Shown here piece by piece: positions 25,559 to 34,806 of a stretch of 63,447 nucleotides of DNA. This stretch comes from an uncultured bacterium (GTDB lineage: Bacteria > Verrucomicrobiota > Verrucomicrobiia > CAIQCK01). The number at the start of each line of letters is the position of its first letter. The stretch's first letter is position 1. The stretch is taken from positions 1 through 63,447 of the forward strand of contig CAIQCK010000050.1 of the NCBI GenBank assembly GCA_903870275.1, read 5' to 3'. A model generated the notes under the pieces. The model was not told where the DNA came from and ran no database searches. It worked only from the letters and a program-made list of their open reading frames with translations. Position numbers and translations under genes: made by a program.

Positions 25559-27814
25559 TCAGTATTTCAACGTCACCACCTCGCGGATCTCGCCGATGGT
25601 CAGGTCCACGCGATTGGCTTGACGCTGGAGCTTGGTCGAAGAGTTACATACCCCAACGTTTTTCAGGCTGGCATGTAGGGTGATGGCGGCGCGGTATAGC
25701 GGGGCCTCTTCGATCAAGGCGGGCAATACGTAGGGCCGGTGTTGCGCCGGTATGGTTTGTGGCGGCGAGTTGTAGGCAATGAAGTGAACGCGCAGCGTGT
25801 GCGACGCAGGATCGTCGGTCACCACCGCTTCGACCGTGGCCGGGGCGGTAATCTGCACGCGCGGCTGCGGGTTGAGAAAGCGGACGGCATTGCGCAGCAA
25901 CCGACGGGCTTCGATGATGTGATGCTCGCTGGCGGTCGCGAAATCGGGCGAACCGGCAAATGTCAGCACCGCGCCCTTGCCCACCCGGTTGAGCAGGATC
26001 GCTGGCCCCACGGCGGCTTCGGCGCTCATCGGCCATGCGGTCCTTTCCTTGCCCTGCTGCTGCCGCACGGTGCGATACGGCTTCATCAACTCACCGGCCG
26101 TCGCCGCTGAAGCCGCCGCGCAGATGACCGCCGGCCCTTTGACAAGAAAGGGCCGGTCCATCCGCCCATCGGGTGCCATCTGGGTTTGGAGTTTTGAAGT
26201 TTGCGAACCCGGAAAGCGCACCCAGTTGTCGAGTGAATCGAGTTTCTGGACGAAGCGCGCGCCAGTGAGCGATTCGAGGGAGGATTTGCCTTGAAGCTTG
26301 CCCCAGCGATCACAGCAACCGCTCAACCCCGTCACAATCAATTTGCCGCCTTCGCTGACGTAGCGGCGCAGCAGTTCGACTTCGCTCTCGAAGAGGATGG
26401 CCACGTTCGGGAGCATCACAATGGGGAACTGCTGGAGGGTTCGGAGGGTGACGTTCTCGTCGAGAACCACGCCCCAAGGGATGTGTTCATAGACCAGCGC
26501 CTTGTGCGCGCCTTGGAAACTCTGGAAATAGTCCGCCGGTTTCTCGCGCGCGAACCAGTCGCGCGTGCGGCTGCTAAAGTAGATGCCGACTTCGGCCACG
26601 GGCTGCTGGCCAAAGTGCGCGCGGCGGGCCAGTGCGTCCGCATGCGCCTCGCCAATCCGCTCGTAAGCGAGCGGATCGAGGCCGCCATCAAAGGCCGTCT
26701 TGTCCACGGTGGTCACGAACGCCCCGTGCGCCAGCAACGTGAAGACTTCCCAGCACAGGTCCGGCAGCGGACGCACGGTCTGGTTGTGATACATCCTCGC
26801 ATCCCGCGAGATGGCCACCTGCACCGGTTTGCCCGGCGTCGCGGCCCGATAGAACTCGGCGTTCAAACCCACGGTGAGCGCGCTGAAACCCCACATGCCT
26901 GTTTCGCCTGTGACAAAGTCGGAGTTGCCGGCATGGCGCACGGGCAACTGGCCCACTTCCCACGAGAATGGCGGATTGCCGTGGTAGTTGAAATCCACCG
27001 TGGCCAGCGGGTTCAGCGACTTGATGTGCGCGCAGAGCGCCCGCTCGAATCGTTCGCTGGTTTGGTAGCGGAATTCCAGCATGCGATCCCAGTCTTCGTC
27101 CCATGTGACGCCTTTGGGCATCGACTTGCCGAACTGCTTCTCGAAGAGCGCCTGGCAATTTGCGCACCAGCAGCCGTAGGGCGGGCCGAAGCCCTGGTCG
27201 AGCATGTCAATGTGGAACCCGGCGATGCCGTAGGCGAGCTGCTCGGCGACGATTTGCTTCATCGCTTCGAGATAGCCGGAGTTGTAACAGAACCGGCCGA
27301 GGGGCTTGCCGTCCGCACCGCGCATTTTCCATTCGGGATGCGCTTCCAGAAAATTCCCGCCCTGTTGCACAACGCAGTAGGCGATGAGGGGGAGTTTGTG
27401 CCGTTTCGCCTCGTCCATCGCCTCATGCAGCGGGTCGCGCGCGCCAAGGCCCGGCGCTTTCGGCAACAGCTTGGAATCGTAGTAAGCGTAGTCCCCGTCA
27501 CGCGCCCAGAGGACGACGTATTCGCAGTGCGCCGCGACGCAGCGCCGGACGATGTCGCGTCCATCGAATTTCGAGCAGTAACGGGTATCGTTCGGGTCGC
27601 TGTAACCGAACTGCGCGCCGGTCGGGCCAATCTCCATGCCGACCAGCGACCGCTCAAACCATGGTTTGTCGGCGGCGTTGGCGGAAGGGCTTGCGACTGA
27701 TGCCATGAGTGCAACGACCAATCCAGCAAACAGAATCCGGGTTTTCGTGGGTTGGCGGCAAGTGTCCACCACGGTGATTTTGCCAGCCTGATTGGACGGT
27801 TTCCGACGGGACAT
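25559..27814 (-). CDS. Exported GHL6/beta-galactosidase trimerisation-type glycoside hydrolase
   Basis: Predicted 751 aa. ATG 27814 has GGAG 5 nt upstream. The long n-region plus TRILFAGLVVALMASVASPS forms the leader. The barrel carries VVLWARDGDYAYYDSK, IAYCVVQQGGNFLEAHPEWK and AYGIAGFHIDMLDQGFGPPY, ending in GCWCANCQALF. A Rossmann-like domain (MLPNVAILFESEVELLRRYV) and a C-terminal beta domain follow, as in GH42-related proteins with a trimerisation domain. Asp in FHIDMLDQ is a likely active-site position. It shares layout and the C-x-C-x2-C cluster with 15154-17193. Hydrolase activity inferred. Confidence 0.72.
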   Translation of the reverse strand: MSRRKPSNQAGKITVVDTCRQPTKTRILFAGLVVALMASVASPSANAADKPWFERSLVGMEIGPTGAQFGYSDPNDTRYCSKFDGRDIVRRCVAAHCEYVVLWARDGDYAYYDSKLLPKAPGLGARDPLHEAMDEAKRHKLPLIAYCVVQQGGNFLEAHPEWKMRGADGKPLGRFCYNSGYLEAMKQIVAEQLAYGIAGFHIDMLDQGFGPPYGCWCANCQALFEKQFGKSMPKGVTWDEDWDRMLEFRYQTSERFERALCAHIKSLNPLATVDFNYHGNPPFSWEVGQLPVRHAGNSDFVTGETGMWGFSALTVGLNAEFYRAATPGKPVQVAISRDARMYHNQTVRPLPDLCWEVFTLLAHGAFVTTVDKTAFDGGLDPLAYERIGEAHADALARRAHFGQQPVAEVGIYFSSRTRDWFAREKPADYFQSFQGAHKALVYEHIPWGVVLDENVTLRTLQQFPIVMLPNVAILFESEVELLRRYVSEGGKLIVTGLSGCCDRWGKLQGKSSLESLTGARFVQKLDSLDNWVRFPGSQTSKLQTQMAPDGRMDRPFLVKGPAVICAAASAATAGELMKPYRTVRQQQGKERTAWPMSAEAAVGPAILLNRVGKGAVLTFAGSPDFATASEHHIIEARRLLRNAVRFLNPQPRVQITAPATVEAVVTDDPASHTLRVHFIAYNSPPQTIPAQHRPYVLPALIEEAPLYRAAITLHASLKNVGVCNSSTKLQRQANRVDLTIGEIREVVTLKY

Positions 27815-28096
27815 TCGTTCTCCTCAATGCATCGCGACGACCTTGATGCGGTGGGATATTGGCAGCGGCCCCTGCCCTCCGCAATTCAGAAAAACGGCAG
27901 GAGCGACGGTGGAGGTTTGTGGCGGGAGTTTTCACTGCGCCAAAAGTATCACTTCCCAAATCGAACCCAGTCTTGATTTGCCGGCAGGTGTGCTCTATGA
28001 ACGGAGCCTGATTCGTTGGAACAACTCTATGCCGACAAACACTCAATCCGATGTCGCGGCGATGCCGGAGTTTTCCCTTGGAAGGAGCACACCTTG
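27815..28096. other. Divergent intergenic region
   Basis: This 282-nt spacer separates the minus-strand glycosidase-like gene and the plus-strand dehydrogenase, so it should contain both promoters. The only clear signals are the two ribosome sites (GGAG near 27820-27823 on the minus strand, GAAGGAG at 28081-28087 on the plus strand). The plus frame stays open upstream of the chosen dehydrogenase start but is not leader-like. Confidence 0.4.
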
Positions 28097-29572
28097 ATGA
28101 CCTCATCTGTCACCCGACGAAGTTTCCTGAAAACCACGGCCCTCGGCGCGGGCGCAGCCGCCGGCGCGCGCCTTTTCTGCGCGCCGTCCATCCTCGCGGA
28201 GGCTTCCGAGAGGGCCAGGCTCCGTGTCGCCATCATCGGCAGCGGCGGACGGGGCGCAAGTTACTTTGATACCGTTGCGGCGGCCGAACGCATCGTGGCC
28301 CTTGTGGACGTGGACGAGAAACGGCTGAATGATCCGCTGAAATCTTCAAAGAAGAAGACCGGATCGGGACCGGACCTGTCGGGCGCGAAGAGGTTCATTG
28401 ATTATCGGAAGATGTTCGACCAGATGGGCAAGGAGATTGATGCGGTGATGGTCGCCACGCCGAACCATCATCACGCGCCGGCGTCGTTGATGGCGATGCA
28501 ACTTGGCAAACACGTCTATTGCGAAAAACCGCTCTGCCACGACATCTCCCAGGTGCGCCGGATGGCGGAGTTCGCGGCGAAATACAAAGTCGCCACGCAG
28601 ATGGGCAATCAAGGCCATTCCTGCGAAGGCATGCGTCGGCTTTGCGAATACATCTGGGCCGGCGCCATCGGCAACGTCACGACGGTTTATGCGTGGACCA
28701 ACCGCGCCAACGGGGGTGTCGGCCCGCGACCGGCGGCAACGCCGCCACCGGATGGACTGCATTGGGAGGAATGGATTGGACCGGCGCCGTATCGGGATTA
28801 TCACCCCGACTCGATCATCAAGACCCAGGATGGAGAAGACAAGGTCATCGGTCTCCATCCGCATGAGTGGCATAACTGGCATGATTTCGGCAACGGCTCG
28901 CTGGGCAACATGGGCTGCCACGTCATGGACGGCGCGTACTGGTCGCTCAAGCTCGGCCAGCCGACATGCGTCGAGGTCGAGGATATGATCGGCGGCAGCG
29001 ACGAGCGTTATCCGGTCGGCACGCGCATCCGCTGGGATTTCCCCGCGCGCGGCGAGATGCCGCCGGTGAAGCTCTACTGGTTCGACGGCAAGAAGAAGGG
29101 CGCCAAGATGGAACTGGATGCCAACGACGCTCCCGGCAGCGTCAAGGCCAGCTCGCAGAATTTCCCGCCGCTGGTCGAGGAATTGGAAAAGAAATACAAA
29201 ATCAAGCTTGGCAGCGACGGCGCGCTCTATGTTGGCGACAAGGGGATCTTCTGGAGCGAAACGTATTGCAGGAGCGTACGCATCATTCCCGAGGAGCAGC
29301 ACAAGGCCACGCCCGTGCCGCCGCCCCAGATTCCGCGCATCAAGGACAGCCACATCGGCGATTTCCTTCGTGCCTGCCGCGGCGGTGAGCCGGCTTGCTC
29401 GAATTTCGGTTACGCCGCGCGGCTGACGGAGATCGTCCTGCTCGGCTCGCTGGCCTACATCGCCGGTCCCGGTCGAAAGATCGAATGGGACGCTGAGGCG
29501 ATGAAGTGCGTCAGCATCCCGGAACTGAACCGCTGGGTGAAGTGCCCCGTTCGCCCGGGTTGGGACGTCTAG
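28097..29572 (+). CDS. Tat-exported Gfo/Idh/MocA-family dehydrogenase
   Basis: Predicted 491 aa. ATG 28097 is chosen because GAAGGAG lies 9 nt upstream and the protein then opens with a Tat signal (TRRSFLKTTALGAGAAAGAR). The NAD(P)-binding loop is VAIIGSGGRGASYF, and YCEKPLCHD holds the catalytic EKP motif of the family. DGLHWEEWIGPAPYRDYHPD is characteristic of the large Tat-exported oxidoreductases of Verrucomicrobia and Planctomycetes. It probably oxidises a sugar or inositol-like substrate in the periplasm, with a cofactor that must be exported bound. It precedes the HzsA-related gene by 65 nt. Confidence 0.9.
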   Translation: MTSSVTRRSFLKTTALGAGAAAGARLFCAPSILAEASERARLRVAIIGSGGRGASYFDTVAAAERIVALVDVDEKRLNDPLKSSKKKTGSGPDLSGAKRFIDYRKMFDQMGKEIDAVMVATPNHHHAPASLMAMQLGKHVYCEKPLCHDISQVRRMAEFAAKYKVATQMGNQGHSCEGMRRLCEYIWAGAIGNVTTVYAWTNRANGGVGPRPAATPPPDGLHWEEWIGPAPYRDYHPDSIIKTQDGEDKVIGLHPHEWHNWHDFGNGSLGNMGCHVMDGAYWSLKLGQPTCVEVEDMIGGSDERYPVGTRIRWDFPARGEMPPVKLYWFDGKKKGAKMELDANDAPGSVKASSQNFPPLVEELEKKYKIKLGSDGALYVGDKGIFWSETYCRSVRIIPEEQHKATPVPPPQIPRIKDSHIGDFLRACRGGEPACSNFGYAARLTEIVLLGSLAYIAGPGRKIEWDAEAMKCVSIPELNRWVKCPVRPGWDV

Positions 29573-29637
29573 GCGGCGCGGCGGGCCGGCCGCAGACTCA
29601 ACGAAAAACGGCGAGGCAACTCAATGAGTCGCAAGGC

Positions 29638-32433
29638 ATGAAGACAAAAACGCTGGTCCTGTTTTTTTTGGCCCTCGCGGCGGCAGTGCCGGCGACGGCA
29701 TTTCAGCCGGTGCAAACCAAAACCATTCGCGGCGGCGAACCGGCGCAGACGATTCGCGCGGATGTGACCGGCGTGAAGGATTTGTTCCTCGTCGCGACCA
29801 TCGGCCCCGACACCTACAACTACGACCAGGCGATCTGGGCCGAACCGAAATTGTTCGACAAGGACGGCCGCGCGGTGGACCTCACGACGCTGGCGCCGGC
29901 GCACACGCAGGTTGGCTGGGGCGAGTTCGTCGTCAACCGCGCCCACGGCGACCGGCCGCTGACGATCGCGGGCGTGACTTTCGGGAAGGGTTTCTACGCC
30001 CACGCGCCGTCGGTACTGCACTTCAAGCTCGACGGCAGTTTCACGCACTTCGAGGCGCAAGTCGGCATCTACACCGGCTCGGGCAGGAACGGCAGCAGTG
30101 AGTTCATCGTCACCAATGTCGCGCCCAAGATGGCGCCGCCAAAGAAAAGCGACCCTCCCCCGCCGCCCGTGACGGCGAAGCTCTCGCCGGCCGACAAGGC
30201 ACCGCACCAGTTCAACGCCGACGCCGCGAGGATTCTGCTGGACCGGGGGATCGAGAAGCTCGTTTTCGTCCGGCGCTTCACGCTGACGTCCAACCACGTC
30301 TACACCGAGCACGTCAACAGCCGTTGGACGCCCGGCGGCGGCTTGTGCGTGCTCAACTTGAGGACGGGCGTTGCCACCGAGCTGTTGCCGGAGATGAGCG
30401 GCGGCGTCTTCAACCGGTTCGACATTTCCTACGACGCGAAAAAAATCCTGTTCGATTACAAGAAGTCGGCGCTGGAAGGCTACCGCATCTACGAGGTCGG
30501 CGTGGACGGGAAGAACCTGCACCAGTTGACATTCCCGGTCGAGGACGAGGCCGCGCTTGTCCAACGTTACGGCCGGGGCGGCTACCATCACGGCACCGAC
30601 GACATGCATCCGTGCTATCTGCCCGACGGCGACATCATGTTCACCTCGACGCGCTGCCGCGCCAGCGTGCTCTGCGATTCCGGCGACGGCTTCACCACGA
30701 CCGTGCTGCACCGGATGACGGGCGACGGCCAGAACATCCGCAGGCTCAGCGGCAATTGCGTCAGCGAGTTCTCGCCCGCGGTGCTGCCCGACGGGCGCGT
30801 GCTCTACATGCGATGGGAATACAACCGCAAAGGCGCCGGCGCAGTGAAGTGCCTCTGGGCGATGCTTCCCGACGGCACTTCGACGTCCGAGGTTTACGGC
30901 GACAACATCGTGGACCCCGAAACGATGATCTACGGCAGGCCGATCCCCGGCGCGCCCGATAAGATCGTCTTTCTCGGTTGCTCGCACTGGGGGCCGAACA
31001 ACGCCCTCGGCACCGTCATCGTTCTCGACACGAAAGTGGACACGCAAAGCCGTGGCGCGATGACGTTCGTCACCAGGGACGTGGACGCGCAAACCCACGG
31101 CGGCTTCTCGTTCCTCGTGGACGGCAAGTGGGTCCACGAAACCACCGGCACGCCGGGCCGGCTCTTCAAGGACCCGTATCCGTTGTCGGAAACACTGTTC
31201 CTCGTCTCGCACAAACCCAAAGGCCCCACCTGGCACGACCCGAAAGCCTACGACATCTGCCTCCTCGACGACCAAGGCCTCGAGACCCTGCTCTATCGCG
31301 ACGAGGAAATCTCCTGCTGGCATCCGTATCCGTTGCGCGCGCGCCCGCTGCCGCCCCAACCTGCCGCGCCGCTGCAACAGGATCTCGCCGACAAGCGGCT
31401 CGCGCAATGCATGGTGGCCGACGTTTACACCGGCTTGCGCGGCGTTCCGCGCGGCGCGGTGAAATACCTGCGCATTATGGAGCAGACGCCGCGCCCGTGG
31501 ACGGCCCGCACGTCGTGGGACGGCGACCGCCAGGCCATGGCCCATTCCTCGGTCGGTCTCGGCATTCTCGGCATGATCGCCCAACACGGCATCGTGCCCG
31601 TCGAGGACGACGGCTCGGCCAACTTCTGCGTTCCCGCCGGACGGAACATTTATTTTCAGGCGCTCGACGAAAACTTCATGGCCATTCAGACCGAGCGCAC
31701 CTACATCAACTACATGCCGGGCGAAACACGAAGCTGCGTCGGCTGTCACGACCGTTCGCGCACCGCGTCGGGTGACAAAAGCATCGCCTCGTCGAAAGCC
31801 ATGCGCCGCGCGCCTTCGATGCCCGGCCCGCAACCCGGCGACGCGAGCGGCCAGCGGCTCTTCGACTACGCGCGCCAGATTCAGCCGATCTGGAACAAGA
31901 ACTGTGTCGGTTGCCACAACGCGACCGAAAAAGCCGCCGCCGGCCTCGACCTGACCGGCGAGCTGACCAATCTCTACAGTGCCTCATACGAGAACCTCCT
32001 GGCCAAAGGCAAAGCCGGGCGCGCGCTGCCGTTGGTGGGGATGCAAGCCGACGAGAACGACGTGCGCGGCTACGTCGAATACACGCCACCCTATTACTTC
32101 GGGTCCTATTCGAGCCTGCTCGCCGCGACGTTCGGCAACTTCGCGCCGCACTTCGAGTCGTTCGCCGCCAACGCGCCGAAACTGGCCGGGCGCGTGGAGG
32201 CTTTGCGCGAGCAGCACAAGGACGTGAAACTCTCCCGTGAAGAGTTCATCCGCATCGTCAACTGGCTCGACGCGAGCTGTCAGTATTACGGCAGCTACTG
32301 GGGCCAGAAAAACATCGCGCACCGCGCGTCGCCGTATTTCCGCCCGGAAGTGACTTTCGCCGAGGCGCTCTCGGACCAATGCCCGCCGGCGCTGAAGGCC
32401 GCTTACGAGCCGGCAAAAATTTCGCGGCGTTGA
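29638..32433 (+). CDS. HzsA-related NPCBM / PD40 propeller / diheme protein
   Basis: Predicted 931 aa with a signal peptide (MKTKTLVLFFLALAAAVPATAF). Residues about 30-160 look like an NPCBM carbohydrate-binding domain (TIAGVTFGKGFYAHAPSVLH). The centre is a WD40-like propeller with DMHPCYLPDGDIMFTSTRC and EFSPAVLPDGRVLYMRWEYN, typical of proteins annotated as hydrazine-synthase-alpha-related. Two heme sites follow, C700VGCH and C756VGCH. True HzsA belongs to anammox bacteria; this relative has an added sugar-binding domain and most likely another redox role. ATG 29638 is chosen for the leader. It lies after the Gfo/Idh/MocA gene. Confidence 0.75.
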   Translation: MKTKTLVLFFLALAAAVPATAFQPVQTKTIRGGEPAQTIRADVTGVKDLFLVATIGPDTYNYDQAIWAEPKLFDKDGRAVDLTTLAPAHTQVGWGEFVVNRAHGDRPLTIAGVTFGKGFYAHAPSVLHFKLDGSFTHFEAQVGIYTGSGRNGSSEFIVTNVAPKMAPPKKSDPPPPPVTAKLSPADKAPHQFNADAARILLDRGIEKLVFVRRFTLTSNHVYTEHVNSRWTPGGGLCVLNLRTGVATELLPEMSGGVFNRFDISYDAKKILFDYKKSALEGYRIYEVGVDGKNLHQLTFPVEDEAALVQRYGRGGYHHGTDDMHPCYLPDGDIMFTSTRCRASVLCDSGDGFTTTVLHRMTGDGQNIRRLSGNCVSEFSPAVLPDGRVLYMRWEYNRKGAGAVKCLWAMLPDGTSTSEVYGDNIVDPETMIYGRPIPGAPDKIVFLGCSHWGPNNALGTVIVLDTKVDTQSRGAMTFVTRDVDAQTHGGFSFLVDGKWVHETTGTPGRLFKDPYPLSETLFLVSHKPKGPTWHDPKAYDICLLDDQGLETLLYRDEEISCWHPYPLRARPLPPQPAAPLQQDLADKRLAQCMVADVYTGLRGVPRGAVKYLRIMEQTPRPWTARTSWDGDRQAMAHSSVGLGILGMIAQHGIVPVEDDGSANFCVPAGRNIYFQALDENFMAIQTERTYINYMPGETRSCVGCHDRSRTASGDKSIASSKAMRRAPSMPGPQPGDASGQRLFDYARQIQPIWNKNCVGCHNATEKAAAGLDLTGELTNLYSASYENLLAKGKAGRALPLVGMQADENDVRGYVEYTPPYYFGSYSSLLAATFGNFAPHFESFAANAPKLAGRVEALREQHKDVKLSREEFIRIVNWLDASCQYYGSYWGQKNIAHRASPYFRPEVTFAEALSDQCPPALKAAYEPAKISRR

Positions 32434-32532
32434 AGAAAAAGAGAAGCCGGCGACGCGGCCCGCGCGCGGCCGGGTCGTTGTGCTCGGATGTTGCGGGTGT
32501 TCAACAAACTGGAGAACGAAAAAGGAGACTGC

Positions 32533-33210
32533 ATGAAAACGATGGAATGGCTCGGATTCGGAATCGGACTTTGCGCCGCCAGCCTGCTGGTCGGCTGCGG
32601 CCAACGCAACGAGAAGCCCTCGATTCAGTTTGAGAACGCCTATTTCTACGACGCGAACGGGAAATTCCTCCCGGAGAAAGCCAAGGATGCGCTCATCGCC
32701 CTGATGAAATATCACGGCTACCCGGTCTTCCCCGGCCTCCGCGAGAAACTCTGGGTGTCCGACTACGGCATCGGCCAATACGCGAAGGCCGGCCTCGGCG
32801 CGGCGATTTTCGTCAACAACACCGACGATCATTACATGCTGCTGGACATTTATCTGCTGCCGAATCAGATGCTGCCGGAACACTGGCATGAGGGTGGCGG
32901 CAAGCTCCCGCCGAAGATGGAAGGCTGGCTGATCCGCCACGGGCTTTCGCACGTCGTCGGCGAGGGCGAACCGAACCTCGGCAAGGACATCGTCATCCCG
33001 CCCTGCCACGCCAACGGCACGGTCACCGTGAAGCACGAGGTCATCTGCCGCGCCGGTGATTTTGCGCCGCTCAACCGCCCCACCGCCCACCACTGGCAAC
33101 TCGCCGGGCCGGAAGGCGCCATCATGAGCGAAGTCGCCACCGGCCACGAGAACGACCGGGTGCGTCATCTCGACAAGGTCATGAACGACAACTTCCTCAG
33201 CGGCAAGTAA
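32533..33210 (+). CDS. Cupin-fold lipoprotein (D-lyxose isomerase-like)
   Basis: Predicted 225 aa. ATG 32533 has AAAGGAG 5 nt upstream. The lipobox is SLLVGC, so the protein is likely a lipoprotein facing the periplasm. The cupin metal set is suggested by EHWHEGGGKLPPKMEGW, with His-x-His-Glu like D-lyxose ketol-isomerases, and the later NRPTAHHWQLAGPEGA. Most such isomerases are cytosolic, so this may handle free sugars outside the inner membrane. It is last in the plus-strand run after the dehydrogenase and HzsA-related genes. Confidence 0.75.
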   Translation: MKTMEWLGFGIGLCAASLLVGCGQRNEKPSIQFENAYFYDANGKFLPEKAKDALIALMKYHGYPVFPGLREKLWVSDYGIGQYAKAGLGAAIFVNNTDDHYMLLDIYLLPNQMLPEHWHEGGGKLPPKMEGWLIRHGLSHVVGEGEPNLGKDIVIPPCHANGTVTVKHEVICRAGDFAPLNRPTAHHWQLAGPEGAIMSEVATGHENDRVRHLDKVMNDNFLSGK

Positions 33211-33230
33211 TCCGCGCGGGACGATCCGCT

Positions 33231-33491
33231 TCAGTTCCGTCGGAACCGCAGCTTCAGGGTGAGCAGAACAAGGCCGATGCCGAAGCCGATGACATTGGCC
33301 ACAATCATCGGCTGTGCGGCAATCATCACGCCGTAAGTGCCCCACAGCGCGCAGTTGAGGACGAAGAGGATGACGGTGCCAAAGGCGACGTCGCGCATGT
33401 GTTTCGTGCGCCAGGACTTTGCGACTTGCGGCAACATCATTGAAGTGCCGACCACCGTCGCGGCATAACCAACCACGTCAGCGTATATCAT
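33231..33491 (-). CDS. SemiSWEET family sugar transporter
   Basis: Predicted 86 aa with three membrane helices, the size of bacterial SemiSWEETs, which dimerise to form a bidirectional sugar channel. VVGTSMMLPQVAKSWRTK contains the conserved PQ motif of helix 1, and AFGTVILFVLNCALWGTYGV and MIVANVIGFGIGLVLLTLKL are helices 2 and 3. It lies downstream of the PQQ-propeller/HEAT pair on the same strand, 41 nt away, and is convergent with the cupin gene. It is the only obvious sugar uptake protein in the catabolic half. Confidence 0.88.
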   Translation of the reverse strand: MIYADVVGYAATVVGTSMMLPQVAKSWRTKHMRDVAFGTVILFVLNCALWGTYGVMIAAQPMIVANVIGFGIGLVLLTLKLRFRRN

Positions 33492-33532
33492 GAATTTCGC
33501 GCCCCTTCAGATTTTGCGACCGTCTTCGGATT

Positions 33533-34789
33533 TCACGGCGCCTGGGGAGCGGCCGGCTTGACGATCTTCCACAGCTTGGCGTCGCTGCGAATATAGAGCG
33601 CGCCGTTGGCGATGGCGGGTGTGCAGAGAATCGTCTGGCCGAGGTCGAGTTCGCTGAGGATCTGGCCGCCCTCGGGCTTGGTCACGTCCACGACGCGCAC
33701 CACGCCTTTTTCGTTGGCGAGATACATCTTTCCGCCCGCGGCGACCGGGCTGGAGCTGAACGGGCCTTTGACCGTCAACGTCCACAGCCGCTCGCCGGTC
33801 GAGACCTTGCCGCAACAGAGCTTGCTGCCGAGCGTGAAGACGCGGTCGCCCATCACGAGCGGGCTGGGAGTTCCCGCGGCGAGTTGGAAGTCGCGCCAGA
33901 GTTCCTTCGGCGTCGGGCTGTCCGAGTCACCCTGCAACGCTACGAGACCATGCGCAGAGACATAAAGGACGCCGTCGCCCGGCGCGGGCGAGGAAATATT
34001 GGCCGACTCGTTGGTGCGGTTCCACACCGTCTCGCCGGTCGCAGGCAGGAAGGTGACCACACCGCCCAGCCCCTGAATGGCGACGACTTGACGGCCGGGC
34101 TTGTCGGCGAACACGACGGGCGAAGACCAGTTGCGGTTGTGCGGCCGGTCCGTTTTCCAACGGTTGACGCCGGTGGCCGTGTCAATGCCGGCCACAAAGG
34201 AGTCGCAGTCGGTCTCGACCTGCACGACGATCGTGTCGCCGACAACGACGGGCGAGGAAGAGAGACCGATGCTGCTGCTCGCGTTCGGATAATCGCGCGT
34301 GAGGCCGCGCAACCAGAGCAGGTTGCCGTCGAGGTCGAGGCAAATGAGATCGTTGGAGGAAAACTGCGCGAAGATGCGGCGGCCATCGCTCACGGGCGTC
34401 GGTGCGGCGACGCAAGTCTTCGACTGTGTCATCGTGCGGCCCGTCGCCCAGAACTGGCGCTCCCACCGCTTCGCGCCATCGGCGGCGTTGAAACACAAGA
34501 CGTGCAGCCGCTCCTGGCGCGGCCCGCTGGAGCACGTCACAATCACGCGGTCGCCGATGACGATCGGGCTGGAGAGGCCGCGGCCCGGCAAGTCGGCGGT
34601 CCACGCAATGCTTTTCGCGTCGAGCGCAGCGGGCGCGTCCGTTTCGTCGGAGACGCCGTTGCCGTGCGGCCCGCGGAACTGCATCCAGTCGGCGGCGGGC
34701 AGGCGCGCGGCGGCAAGGCAGAGGGCAATCAACGCAATACGCAATACGTAATAGGTGATTGGTGATTGGTGATTTGTTGACTTCGTCAT
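33533..34789 (-). CDS. Exported PQQ-like beta-propeller protein (second)
   Basis: Predicted 418 aa from ATG 34789. A leader precedes DWMQFRGPHGNGVSDETDAP, the same signature as the protein at 22931. Blades include GAKRWERQFWA, GVNRWKTDRP, GETVWNRTNES and GERLWTLTVKG. The n-region and part of the hydrophobic core of the signal peptide (TNHQSPITYYVLRIALIA) are encoded by a heptanucleotide tandem repeat, an odd origin for a leader. Likely a binding or scaffold propeller in the periplasm. It follows the HEAT-like gene by 17 nt in one unit. Confidence 0.85.
   Translation of the reverse strand: MTKSTNHQSPITYYVLRIALIALCLAAARLPAADWMQFRGPHGNGVSDETDAPAALDAKSIAWTADLPGRGLSSPIVIGDRVIVTCSSGPRQERLHVLCFNAADGAKRWERQFWATGRTMTQSKTCVAAPTPVSDGRRIFAQFSSNDLICLDLDGNLLWLRGLTRDYPNASSSIGLSSSPVVVGDTIVVQVETDCDSFVAGIDTATGVNRWKTDRPHNRNWSSPVVFADKPGRQVVAIQGLGGVVTFLPATGETVWNRTNESANISSPAPGDGVLYVSAHGLVALQGDSDSPTPKELWRDFQLAAGTPSPLVMGDRVFTLGSKLCCGKVSTGERLWTLTVKGPFSSSPVAAGGKMYLANEKGVVRVVDVTKPEGGQILSELDLGQTILCTPAIANGALYIRSDAKLWKIVKPAAPQAP
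34732..34780 (-). repeat. Heptanucleotide repeat coding for part of a signal peptide
   Basis: Seven heptamers in register on the plus strand: ACGCAAT, ACGCAAT, ACGTAAT, AGGTGAT, TGGTGAT, TGGTGAT, TTGTTGA. On the minus strand they encode residues 4-19 of the PQQ-propeller leader. Because 7 is not a multiple of 3, the repeat yields no simple peptide repeat, and loss or gain of one unit would shift the frame. Confidence 0.8.
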
Positions 34790-34806
34790 CGAAAAAAATC
34801 CTCGAT

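Noticed and set aside
29569..31917. A 782-codon minus-strand frame opposite the HzsA-related gene
   Set aside because: No domain, composition typical of the complement of a GC-biased gene, and the plus strand has a leader, propeller and heme motifs.
29638..32433. Genuine hydrazine synthase, implying an anammox organism
   Set aside because: No HzsB/HzsC or hydrazine dehydrogenase nearby, and the added NPCBM-like domain suggests a different role.
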